A program made the position numbers and the translations under genes. Of a DNA stretch of 64,000 bases, positions 28,466 to 37,537 are shown one piece after another. Numbering within the stretch: position 1 is the stretch's first letter; the number at the start of each line of letters is the position of its first letter. Location: NCBI GenBank assembly GCA_946411695.1, contig CAMKEX010000001.1:23060-87059 (forward strand), written 5' to 3'. Under the pieces are notes generated by a model, which saw nothing but the letters and a program-made list of their open reading frames with translations, did not search any database and had not been told where the DNA came from. This stretch comes from an uncultured Lachnospiraceae bacterium. Its GTDB lineage: Bacteria > Bacillota > Clostridia > Lachnospirales > Lachnospiraceae.

Positions 28466-29982
28466 GCGGGTCTCTCATCCAGGACGATCCTCATGCGGGC
28501 GGTGTTCTTCTTGACACTGTACTCATCAGGCCATGTGACAGATGCGACGCCTCCGGAGTAGGTGTTTTCCATGCCTCCGCCGCCGCTCTCGGCTGCCTGG
28601 CGGAGAATGACCCAGTCAGTTCCCTCAGAGAGCTGCTGGTTGATGAGCTCCGCGATCTTGGTCTCGGGGAGGTCTGTCTGGAAAGAGCCGCTCATGCTGT
28701 CGAGCAGGGCACTCGCGTTGACGATCAGCGAGGGGGAAGTGACCTTCTCAATGATCGCCTTGAGCACTGCCTCCTGGTCCTTGCCTCGCTGGTTATCACC
28801 GTCCGGGAAGCTGTAGCGCTCACGGCAGAAAGCCAGGGCCTCGCGGCCGTTGAGGTGATTCCAGCCCTGGTTGATGTGGACCTTGTCGTCTGTGAAGCAG
28901 TCGAAGTCATAGTCGGACCAGACATCAACGCCGTCAATGGCATCGACGATGTCGATCAGGGTCGTGAAGTTGACGCGGACATAATAGCTGATATCAATTC
29001 CGTAGAGGTTTTCCAGGGTACGGATCGATGCGTCCTCGCCGTAGATTCCCGCATGGGTGAGCTTATCGCGCTGCCCGTAGGACACTTCGGGGATCTCCAC
29101 GTAGTAATCTCTGGGCGTCGTGGTCATGAGGATCTTCTTGGTCTTGGGATTGATCGTGACAATAATGTTGACATCACTTCGGCTGGCCTGTGAGATATCA
29201 CCCTTGACATCGATTCCGCTGATCAGCAGGTGGAAGGGCTCTCCGGGTTCGACCGACTCATATTCCATTTCCGTGCGAACCTCGTAATTCCAGACTGAGC
29301 GCACCTTGTCCTCATAAGAATCTATGACCTCTTCCAGGACAGAGCCGTAAGCCTCTCTGTAGACTGCGGCATCCACTTCCCCGTCCAGCAGAGCCTGCGC
29401 TGCTTCGAGGGCGGAGCTGTAGGTTTTGTACTCAATATCTTCTGTGCTTTTTTTCTTCGTTTCTCTGCGCAGGGTCTCCAGAAGCGCAGCCTTTTCATCC
29501 TTGCTGAGGTCGTCTACAATGCCGAGTTGATATCCTGCCGTGTCTGCAATCTCCTGGGCAGAATCATCGCTGCGCACAACAAGGTCCAGATAATCTGTCT
29601 TGTAGGAGCTTTCCGAATTCTTGAGAAGATTCATGGTCCGGTACAGGTAATTGCATCCGACCAGCTGGACAATGATCATGAGAATACTCAGGACGATACC
29701 TGCGATCCTGGCCCTGCGGTTTCGTATATTGATCAGCAGGATCACTGCCAGTACCATACACGCAAGTATGGCAAAAGCCGTCATGATGTATTTCCAGGGA
29801 ATCATCCCTGTTCCGTTGAGCAGATAGATCAGCAGAGCCGCAATGACTGCATGCAGCAGGGATAAGATCGCACCGGCTGAGCGGAGCTTTTTCATGGAAA
29901 CGGGCTTTTTCTCATTCGTACCGTAAGACCCTCTTCCCTTTTCTTTCTGCATTCTGGAGTTCTTTTTTTCGTTCGTGGACAT
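28459..29982 (-). CDS. LytR-CpsA-Psr (LCP) family cell-wall polymer transferase
   Basis: RSDVNIIVTINPKTKKILMTTTPRDYYVEI...DAIDGVDVWSDYDF...GREALAFCRERYSFPDGDNQRGKDQEAVLKAI. Confidence 0.92.
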   Translation of the reverse strand: MSTNEKKNSRMQKEKGRGSYGTNEKKPVSMKKLRSAGAILSLLHAVIAALLIYLLNGTGMIPWKYIMTAFAILACMVLAVILLINIRNRRARIAGIVLSILMIIVQLVGCNYLYRTMNLLKNSESSYKTDYLDLVVRSDDSAQEIADTAGYQLGIVDDLSKDEKAALLETLRRETKKKSTEDIEYKTYSSALEAAQALLDGEVDAAVYREAYGSVLEEVIDSYEDKVRSVWNYEVRTEMEYESVEPGEPFHLLISGIDVKGDISQASRSDVNIIVTINPKTKKILMTTTPRDYYVEIPEVSYGQRDKLTHAGIYGEDASIRTLENLYGIDISYYVRVNFTTLIDIVDAIDGVDVWSDYDFDCFTDDKVHINQGWNHLNGREALAFCRERYSFPDGDNQRGKDQEAVLKAIIEKVTSPSLIVNASALLDSMSGSFQTDLPETKIAELINQQLSEGTDWVILRQAAESGGGGMENTYSGGVASVTWPDEYSVKKNTARMRIVLDERPAE

Positions 29983-30100
29983 TCTTCCCTCTCTGATGTT
30001 CAATACCGAGTGCGTTTTTTTGTTATGACACATAAACAGCACCTGCCTCGCCGGGCTTTCCGCAGATTACACGGGAAACAGGTGATGGAATCCTGCTGTA

Positions 30101-30802
30101 TTATTTCTTCACTCCGGACTTGACGGAGGTGATGAAAAAGGTGCCGTCATCGCGCAGCACCATGCCTGTCAGGCGGTTGCCGTAGACACACCCCGTGTCC
30201 AGTGCTATCATACCCGTTTCGGGCAGGACTGTCCATACATCTTCTTTGATTTTTCCGTACTGTCCGCCCAGAAAATAGAGCGGAGCCTTGTAGGGCGTGT
30301 GGCCTGTCATGACTATTTTTCCTGAGTAATCCGTATCGCGGCCCCAGATCAGGGTCTCGATCGAATTGGCAGCCGGGTCGGGATCCGTCAGGGATGCATG
30401 AACACAGTTGAAGGTCTCTGCAGCATAGTAAAAGGGCATGGCCTCATACCAGTCGAGAAATTCCTGCACCCTGTGTTTATTATGAAGAAAAGAAAACACC
30501 GTTTTCTCGCCGCTGTTATAATACCACAGGTCCCTGCTTCTTCCGCCCTCCGCACATGCGTCGAGCATCATCTGTTCGTGGTTGCCCCGGATCAGGACAA
30601 GGCGTTCGCCCATCCTCTCCTTGAGATCCCGCAGGAACACAAAAGTCTCAAAGATTTTCGGTCCCCTGTCAATGGTATCTCCGAGATTGATCAGTGTGTC
30701 ATTTTCTTCGTCAAAGGCCATTTTGTCCAGGAGTTCTCTGCATTCATCATAGCAGCCATGCAGATCAGTAATGATAAGTGTCCTGTTTTCTCCCACTGAC
30801 AT
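30101..30802 (-). CDS. Metallophosphoesterase, bis(5'-nucleosyl)-tetraphosphatase / protein phosphatase-like
   Basis: ITDLHGCYDE...NLGDTIDRGP...LIRGNHEQM...GHTPYK. Confidence 0.88.
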   Translation of the reverse strand: MSVGENRTLIITDLHGCYDECRELLDKMAFDEENDTLINLGDTIDRGPKIFETFVFLRDLKERMGERLVLIRGNHEQMMLDACAEGGRSRDLWYYNSGEKTVFSFLHNKHRVQEFLDWYEAMPFYYAAETFNCVHASLTDPDPAANSIETLIWGRDTDYSGKIVMTGHTPYKAPLYFLGGQYGKIKEDVWTVLPETGMIALDTGCVYGNRLTGMVLRDDGTFFITSVKSGVKK

Positions 30803-30843
30803 CTCCTTTCGGGTAATCGCCGGTGACTTTTCAGGCGGCAGTT

Positions 30844-31311
30844 TCAGTCCTCCCCGGAATGCGGCCCGTAAGGGCCGGTATCCTCCGGAACAAAAATCTC
30901 CTCCGGAACAAAAAGCTCCTCCGCAGGAATGTCCCCCTCCGTGCTGTCCTGTTCAGCAAAAATATTCCCGGATTCGTAATCATCTTCCGGCGAAGCGGTT
31001 TTCTCCGCGGCATAAAAGTCTTCAGGTCTCTGTGCAAAGGCAAAGGTGCTTTCAGGAAGCACAGATTCCACATCCCGGAGGACACGGCAGAAGCGCTCAA
31101 AATAATCCGGCTCCGCCTCCTGCAGTTCCTCCCAGGAAGTAAAAAAGATCTTAAGGGGAGCCGGTTCGTCTGTCAGAACATCGTACAGAGCATCCAGATT
31201 TCTGCCGTACCATGAAGGCAGACCGAGCGAATCCTGAAGTCTTGCGTGAAGTGATGCCCGGTCACAGACACCGGACAGGTCAACCGTGTGATCTTGCGTT
31301 TTTCTATCCAT
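30844..31311 (-). CDS. Barstar-family ribonuclease inhibitor with acidic C-terminal extension
   Basis: DRASLHARLQDSLGLPSWYGRNLDALYDVLTD; start codon overlaps the barnase stop. Confidence 0.85.
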   Translation of the reverse strand: MDRKTQDHTVDLSGVCDRASLHARLQDSLGLPSWYGRNLDALYDVLTDEPAPLKIFFTSWEELQEAEPDYFERFCRVLRDVESVLPESTFAFAQRPEDFYAAEKTASPEDDYESGNIFAEQDSTEGDIPAEELFVPEEIFVPEDTGPYGPHSGED

Positions 31312-31934
31312 TATTCGCTGCTCCTGTACAGAAGTGTGAATGTCTCATAGTGGTCGTCCGTATAATAGATCCGGCCGTCATCAGAATAGATCAGACGTTC
31401 CGCACCTCTGCGCTTTGCGCCGAGTGTGTTGATATCACACTCGTGATATTTTCCTTCCGGAAGAATCCCCTCATAGTTTCCGAAGTAGTCGCCGCCTATG
31501 CACATGCCGGGAGCGTAATCTTCCAGGGAGCCTCCCGACCAGCCAAGAGCCCTCGCTTCTTTTTTGGTCATGAAGTTGAGCGGCAGTTTCCCGTAAGTGT
31601 GGAGATAGAGGGCAACATCATCCCTGGTGGTGTATACACCGTTCTCCACGATCTCTCCGCTTCCGGAATCCCGGCTGTCAGTCTCCTCTCCTCCGTAATC
31701 GGATTCCGGGTCGTAGGAATCTCCGCCCTCGTCCGCGTCGGTTTCCTGCAGGTCGTCAAATTCTCCCGATGCGAGGTTTTCTGCAGCGGCCTCAATTCTC
31801 TGCAGTTCCTGCCCGTCCTGTCTGTCCCCGCTGTCTGACGAACCGGTCCCGCCGCATCCTCCGGCCAGCGCCAGCAGGATACACAGGAAAGGAATCAGGA
31901 ACCATCTTTTCCAGTTATTGAATCGGGTTGTCAT
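31311..31934 (-). CDS. Barnase-type (guanyl-specific) ribonuclease, predicted lipoprotein
   Basis: VALYLHTYGKLPLNFMTKKEARALGWSGGSLEDYAPGMCIGGDYFGNYEGILP...HECDIN...RLIYSDDGRIYYTDDHYETF; lipobox-like LALAGGC. Confidence 0.88.
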   Translation of the reverse strand: MTTRFNNWKRWFLIPFLCILLALAGGCGGTGSSDSGDRQDGQELQRIEAAAENLASGEFDDLQETDADEGGDSYDPESDYGGEETDSRDSGSGEIVENGVYTTRDDVALYLHTYGKLPLNFMTKKEARALGWSGGSLEDYAPGMCIGGDYFGNYEGILPEGKYHECDINTLGAKRRGAERLIYSDDGRIYYTDDHYETFTLLYRSSE

Positions 31935-31943
31935 ATCTTCCAG

Positions 31944-34676
31944 CTACTCCTTTCCCGGGGGGCGTCCGGCAGCGTCCGGAACATAGGTCTTCTTATTCCT
32001 GGGTGCGATCCTGCCGTGTGCGTGCAGAACCGGCGTGAGCGTGCGGATCACCTTCTCCGACTCGATCGGTTTTGCAATAAAGGCATCCATCCCCGCCTCA
32101 AGGCATTTGCGCATGTCTTCCTCGAACACATTGGCAGTCATAGCCACAATGGGAATGCCGGCGTGATCGAGGTCCTGCATACTCCTGATCCTGGAGGTCG
32201 CCTCATAGCCGTCCATGACCGGCATCTGGACATCCATCAGGATCGCGTCATAATATTCCTTCTCGGAGACCGCCACCATACGGACTGCCTCCCGGCCGTT
32301 GCAGGCTTTCTCAACCTCGAATCCGGCCTCCCGGAGCAGTTCACAGGCAATCTCCATATTGAGTTCATTGTCCTCTACAATAAGGATCCTCTTCCCGTGG
32401 GGGTCAAGTTCCACAAAGAGCTCACTGGAGGAAAAGTCTCTGTCTGCGGCGGGACGTCCGGCCTGTCCGTCGGATCCTCCTTCGCCGGAGATACTCTGTC
32501 TGTTCTCCTGTGCCGCCCTCCTGTCGCGGGATTTGTCTTCCACAAGATTTCTCTGGGCGCTGTCCTCCGGATCTCTGTCCTTGTCCTGGAGGCGCAGAGA
32601 GAGATGGATGACAACTTCTGTTCCGACGCCCTGCTCGGTGTGGACATCAATGGTGCCGCCCATTGATTCGACAATTCCCTTGCAGATTGCCATACCCAGC
32701 CCGTTTCCGGGCACTTTGCTCAGAGTTGAGTTATATTCCCTCTCAAAGGGTTCAAAAATCCGATCTACGAACTCCTCGCTCATTCCGATCCCGTTATCGC
32801 GGACACTGATCCTGAGTGCCGCATATCCCCGGGGCGAGGGTTCTTCTTTTTCGATCGACAGGTGGATCCTGCCTCCGATGCCGGTAAACTTCACGGCATT
32901 ATTCAGAAGATTGAGCAGGAGCTGCCGCATGACCAGGGGGTCGTAGCGGAACTGGGCACCGGCGCCCGATCCCAACTCCACCGTTAAATTCTGCTGTTTA
33001 TTCCTGATCTGGGGGAGCAGGGCATCCTGTACATAATTGACTGTGTCCTCCAGGGCACAATCGGTCTCATGCAGTTCCATGCGTCCGCTCTCGATCCGGC
33101 TCATATCCAGGACATTGTTGATGAGTTCCAGCAGATGATCTCCGGAATCCAGAATCTTGTCGAGGCAGTCCTGCACCCGTTCTTCATCGCCGATATTTTT
33201 GAGTGCGATCCGCGTGAATCCCAGAATCGCGTTCATGGGTGTCCGGATATCGTGGGACATATTAGTCAGGAACAGGCTCTTGGCCCGGTCCGCGTTCCTG
33301 GCCCTCTCCAGAGCGTTTTCCAGAAGACGCCTCTGCTGCTGTTCTGCCTGCCGCTCGTCCTCGATACAGGCAAATCCGACAACCACTTCATTGAGGACAT
33401 CCGCGCTCTCGCCCACCCGAACGACCTTTGCCCTGTAATACATGGGCGCGCGCGTCCTGCCCGCGCGGAAAGTAAAGGTAAAGAGATCCTTATCCGTCAT
33501 ATTTCTGCGGAGTGTATCAGTTTCCAGAAAATAGACGAATTTTTCTCTGTCCTGTTCATAGATCACCTGTTCCGAGAAAAGCCTGGCCGTCTCCTGGAAA
33601 GAAGACACAAAGCAATCCGAATACGAGGTCATGATATGCTCATCGCGGCGGTAGATCTCATAGGAATCGTTATCAAGATTTACCAGATAGACTGTCGAAT
33701 AATCCAGGGAGAGCGCCGCGATCAGGTTCATACGCCTGCGGCTCTCCCTCTCTACGGTCTTCTGTTCTGTAATATCCCGCATTACAGCCAGTCCGGTCAC
33801 ATCTCCCGTGTGGACATCCTTTGTCATCAGAATGGTCTCACGCAGATAGATCTCCCTGCCCCGTCTGTCCCTGACCTGGTAGGTGAAGTCAATTTTCCCG
33901 TGCCCGTTCCCATAGGCCTCCAGCAATGCATCCCGGTTGAAGATCCGGTCATAGACCTCTCTTTCCTCAGGAATGACCAGCCTTTCCCGCCAGGATTCCG
34001 CGAGCTGTCTGAAAGGTCCCGGAACATCCACTCCCGGAACATAATAGAACAGATCCGGGTTGTCCATTTCTACAGAAAGCACAATTCCCTTGGTGATGTT
34101 GAGTTCAAAGACGGCCTCTGCTTCCTCCAGCATGGTGACCTTGTACCTCTGCTCCTGCTCCAGGCGGCGCCGAAGAACATCCAGATAATCCTCCAGCTCC
34201 TGCGAGTATGCAATATCATTGGACACTGCAATGGGAGAGCCGGCAGGGCCTCGCCCCGGCAAAGGCTGCCCGATCATGACAAGTTTAGGAAGGCCGTTCT
34301 TTTTTTCGAGCAGACGCACATCAATCCGCATCCATTTGCTGCGGTTGCGGAGGGGGAAAACAAAGCTGAAAAAATCCTTTTTCTCCAGCACTTTGCATAT
34401 ATTCTCCCTGCTTCCCGCGACTTCCCGCCAGGCAGTAAAAGAGGTGTCCGGCAGCAGCTGGCTGTTCAGCCGGTTAAAGACCGAGTAGGTTGAAGCATTG
34501 CGAACCAGTTCCGCAAGAACAGGATCCTCCTCTTTCTCATACAGCAGCCGATAACTGTCTGTTTCGAGATCGACCAGGAACATCCTGATATAATCAGACA
34601 TAAAGGACCGCAGAAGCATACCTTCCGAGACCGGAAGCGCCATATTCTCTTTCTGTTTTCCAATCCCGTTTTCCAT
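31944..34676 (-). CDS. Hybrid sensor histidine kinase with PAS domains and C-terminal receiver domain
   Basis: FLTNMSHDIRTPMNAILGFTRIAL; N/G boxes; REC domain ILIVEDNELN...DAILMDVQMPVMDGYEA. Confidence 0.93.
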   Translation of the reverse strand: MENGIGKQKENMALPVSEGMLLRSFMSDYIRMFLVDLETDSYRLLYEKEEDPVLAELVRNASTYSVFNRLNSQLLPDTSFTAWREVAGSRENICKVLEKKDFFSFVFPLRNRSKWMRIDVRLLEKKNGLPKLVMIGQPLPGRGPAGSPIAVSNDIAYSQELEDYLDVLRRRLEQEQRYKVTMLEEAEAVFELNITKGIVLSVEMDNPDLFYYVPGVDVPGPFRQLAESWRERLVIPEEREVYDRIFNRDALLEAYGNGHGKIDFTYQVRDRRGREIYLRETILMTKDVHTGDVTGLAVMRDITEQKTVERESRRRMNLIAALSLDYSTVYLVNLDNDSYEIYRRDEHIMTSYSDCFVSSFQETARLFSEQVIYEQDREKFVYFLETDTLRRNMTDKDLFTFTFRAGRTRAPMYYRAKVVRVGESADVLNEVVVGFACIEDERQAEQQQRRLLENALERARNADRAKSLFLTNMSHDIRTPMNAILGFTRIALKNIGDEERVQDCLDKILDSGDHLLELINNVLDMSRIESGRMELHETDCALEDTVNYVQDALLPQIRNKQQNLTVELGSGAGAQFRYDPLVMRQLLLNLLNNAVKFTGIGGRIHLSIEKEEPSPRGYAALRISVRDNGIGMSEEFVDRIFEPFEREYNSTLSKVPGNGLGMAICKGIVESMGGTIDVHTEQGVGTEVVIHLSLRLQDKDRDPEDSAQRNLVEDKSRDRRAAQENRQSISGEGGSDGQAGRPAADRDFSSSELFVELDPHGKRILIVEDNELNMEIACELLREAGFEVEKACNGREAVRMVAVSEKEYYDAILMDVQMPVMDGYEATSRIRSMQDLDHAGIPIVAMTANVFEEDMRKCLEAGMDAFIAKPIESEKVIRTLTPVLHAHGRIAPRNKKTYVPDAAGRPPGKE

Positions 34677-34867
34677 AAACCGCCAGCCTCCTGATCAAAT
34701 CACCCGCAGAGCGGGGCATCCGTCATATCCGGGGTAATAATGTACCGGTTCAGACACTCTTTTTCTTGACATCCGGCATTTCAGGCGATTATCTTAAATA
34801 GTGATCTACTTAGAAACACTGTATACCCGGACACAATCCGGCTCATGGCCGTACAACAGGACAAAAT

Positions 34868-35311
34868 ATGAATAAAATCACTATCGAAGGAACCTATACA
34901 ACCCCCAACGCTGTTTTCCAGGACTCCTGCGTCAAAATCGGACGAAAGAAATATGCCTATGAAGACATCACCGATGTCCGTTCTGTCTCAGCGCCTGCAC
35001 GTCTCGTGAACGGACTGGTACAGCTCTCCATGCGCGACGGTGAAGTCCTTCATGTAACCTATTTCCTCAAAGATACTGAAAAAATGCGTCAGGCCATGCA
35101 GCTCATCATGCCTTATGTCCGTAAAAACAGAGCGTCTGACGCGGAATCCGCTTTTCTTGAGGGAGACGTATTCGGCAGTCACGAAGCTCCCGAACCCGTG
35201 AAGACCAGCATTGCCGACGAGATCCTCAAACTCTCACGCCTTCGTGACAAGGGAGATATCTCTCAGGAGGAGTATGACCTCCTCAAGGCCCGCCTGATCG
35301 AAAAAGCATAA
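34868..35311 (+). CDS. Small protein with SHOCT-like C-terminus
   Basis: IADEILKLSRLRDKGDISQEEYDLLKARLI. Confidence 0.7.
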   Translation: MNKITIEGTYTTPNAVFQDSCVKIGRKKYAYEDITDVRSVSAPARLVNGLVQLSMRDGEVLHVTYFLKDTEKMRQAMQLIMPYVRKNRASDAESAFLEGDVFGSHEAPEPVKTSIADEILKLSRLRDKGDISQEEYDLLKARLIEKA

Positions 35312-35383
35312 AGGAACAGGATCTCTCCTGTGAATCCGGCCGCAGCAGGGCACAGCCCGGCTGCGGTTTTTTGCAGGCTGCAG

Positions 35384-35476
35384 TACACAAAACATTGCAC
35401 TGTAAACCGCACAATGCGCCGTATACTGCACAGTGCGCATATACCGCACAATGCGCTGTAAACTGCACAATGGCGG
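35384..35476. repeat. ~19-bp tandem repeat array (about 4 units plus partial)
   Basis: Units such as GTAAACCGCACAATGCGCC / GTATACTGCACAGTGCGCA / TATACCGCACAATGCGCT / GTAAACTGCACAATGGCGG. Confidence 0.8.
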
Positions 35477-35504
35477 CGGGGCAAAACATCCTGCTGTGTC
35501 CTCC

Positions 35505-35744
35505 TTATTCCTCCTGAAGCTTTTTGATCAGGGCAAGGATGGCATCCACGGAGTTAAAGTTCTCCGGCAGAAGGTCGTTTACATTGATACTGATATCAAA
35601 CGTATCGTTGATCTCACTGACGATGGAAATAATATCAAAGGAATCCAGAAGCTGATCGTCGATCAGTGCTGTCTCATTTTCAAAATCAAGTTCAGGTCTG
35701 GTATCTTCCAGAATCTCCATAAGTTCTTCTCTGTTTTCTTCCAT
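35505..35744 (-). CDS. Acyl/D-alanyl carrier protein (DltC-like)
   Basis: 79 aa; LIDDQLLDSFDIISIVSEINDTFDISINVNDLLPENFNSVDAI. Confidence 0.82.
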   Translation of the reverse strand: MEENREELMEILEDTRPELDFENETALIDDQLLDSFDIISIVSEINDTFDISINVNDLLPENFNSVDAILALIKKLQEE

Positions 35745-35938
35745 TTTTGCTGATTACCTCTTTTGCTGTATTTTGTGTTTATTAAATCTGTTAGTTTTTA
35801 TCCGACTTCCTGCCGGACATGCCGCTCCTGCGGGCTTCAGCACATGCCCGGCATGTGCAAGGAGCTTTATGCATGGAGTTTTTTGCAGGAAACTCTTCTG
35901 CAGGGATCCGCAGCGCATGGGCGCAATGCGGGAAGGGG

Positions 35939-37471
35939 TTACATGGCGGCCAGTTTCTTCCGGTCGATCTTGCCGTTCGCGTTGTGGGGCAGGGCATCGA
36001 GCAGGATATATTTTGAGGGAAACATGTATTTGGGGAGTTTCTCCCGGACCTGCTTTCCGATCTCCTTTTTCAGATCCCTCTCTGCCTGATAGTAGAAAAA
36101 GATCTTTTTCTTCTCTTCGTCGTAGACACAGCAGCACTCCCCGATCTCCGGGATCGCGCCCAGGGTGATCTCGATCTCACTCAGCTCGATCCTGTAGCCC
36201 ATATGTTTGATCTGGAAGTCTTTGCGTGAAGCCCAGACAATATTGCCGTCCTCGTCATAAGTCGCAAGGTCTCCGGTTTTGTACATGATCTCCCGATACG
36301 CCGAGAAGGGATTCTGCACGAAGACCTCTCCCGTCATCTCCGGCTTGCCGTAATAGCCCAGGGAGAGCGTATTGCTGACCACACAGATCTCGCCCATCTC
36401 CCCTGTATTCTGCACCAGGGTCCCGTCCTCTTTGAGGAGGAAGACCTTTGTGTCCGGGAAAGGGATGCCGGTGGGAAGGCGCCTGTCGTCCGGTAATATT
36501 TTATCATAAATGTAGTATAAAAAGTTGCCTGCAGTCTCGGTTGCGCCGTAAATATTGATAAATTCAACCTGCGGCATCAGATTTTTCCAGTAATTGAGCT
36601 GCTTGACCGGCATCTGCTCCCCGACGAAAAAGACCTTGGTGAGGGTCTCCGGAATCCCGAAATTCCGCAGGCTGTCCGTATTTGCCACCAGTGACAGCGC
36701 AGAGGGGACCCAGATGATCTTTGTGATCTTCTGGTCGATCAGATAATTGATCAGATACTGGGGGAAGGAAAAATACTTCTTGGGGATAATGTGGACCGTC
36801 AGTCCGCACTTGAGGCAGCAGAAGAGATCCTTGGTCGACGCATCGAAATAGAAGGGGAACTGATTTCCCAGAACATCTGATTCCTCAAAGCCGAACATCT
36901 CCGTAAACATGTCAATGAAGCCCGCAAGTGAGGAATGGCTCTTGACTACCAGCTTGGGATCGCCGGTCGTCCCGGAAGTAAAAATGCCGTAGAGGGGATC
37001 AAAGGAACAGCTTTTTGCAAGACGGTCGGCGACAAATCTGTCCACTTCCTCCTGTGTGCAGGCAACAGCCGCAGAGGAGCCCGCATCAGTCTCATAGACA
37101 TCCGAAAACAGAAGTCTGTCATTCTCATACCGCTCTTTGCTGCAGCTGACGGCGCCTATAAAATCGACCACTTCCAGCATCTTCTCAATGCGCGCCCTGG
37201 GGAGTGAAGAATCCACGAGCACATAAAAATTGCCGCTGTAGACACAGGCCAGCATGCAGACCAGGGCATTGATATCCCTCTCTCCGATCACACAGACGGG
37301 ACGTCTTGTCTGAAAGCCCGCATCCTTTGCGATCTGCATGCCGTAGGACGCCGCCCTCCGGCGCAGTTGGGAAAATGTGATCCTGTCCTCCTCGCAGACA
37401 AAAGCCACCTTGTCGGGGAGTCTGCGGGCAGTTTTTTCCAGGTATTCCAGAATATTTCTCGTATTACTCAT
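35939..37471 (-). CDS. AMP-forming amino acid adenylation enzyme (DltA-like)
   Basis: YGIFTSGTTGDPKLVVKSH; NIYGATETAGN; MYKTGDLATYDEDGNIVW; NGKIDRKKL. Confidence 0.87.
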   Translation of the reverse strand: MSNTRNILEYLEKTARRLPDKVAFVCEEDRITFSQLRRRAASYGMQIAKDAGFQTRRPVCVIGERDINALVCMLACVYSGNFYVLVDSSLPRARIEKMLEVVDFIGAVSCSKERYENDRLLFSDVYETDAGSSAAVACTQEEVDRFVADRLAKSCSFDPLYGIFTSGTTGDPKLVVKSHSSLAGFIDMFTEMFGFEESDVLGNQFPFYFDASTKDLFCCLKCGLTVHIIPKKYFSFPQYLINYLIDQKITKIIWVPSALSLVANTDSLRNFGIPETLTKVFFVGEQMPVKQLNYWKNLMPQVEFINIYGATETAGNFLYYIYDKILPDDRRLPTGIPFPDTKVFLLKEDGTLVQNTGEMGEICVVSNTLSLGYYGKPEMTGEVFVQNPFSAYREIMYKTGDLATYDEDGNIVWASRKDFQIKHMGYRIELSEIEITLGAIPEIGECCCVYDEEKKKIFFYYQAERDLKKEIGKQVREKLPKYMFPSKYILLDALPHNANGKIDRKKLAAM

Positions 37472-37537
37472 TTTTTTGCCTCTCTGCTCTGAAAACACAT
37501 ACAGCCCGGCCCCGCATCCGCGGGGCCAGGCATCTGA

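Noticed and set aside
33069-34493. 474-aa plus-strand ORF within the hybrid histidine kinase gene
   Set aside because: Antisense shadow ORF; the sense strand has unambiguous PAS/HisKA/HATPase/REC motifs
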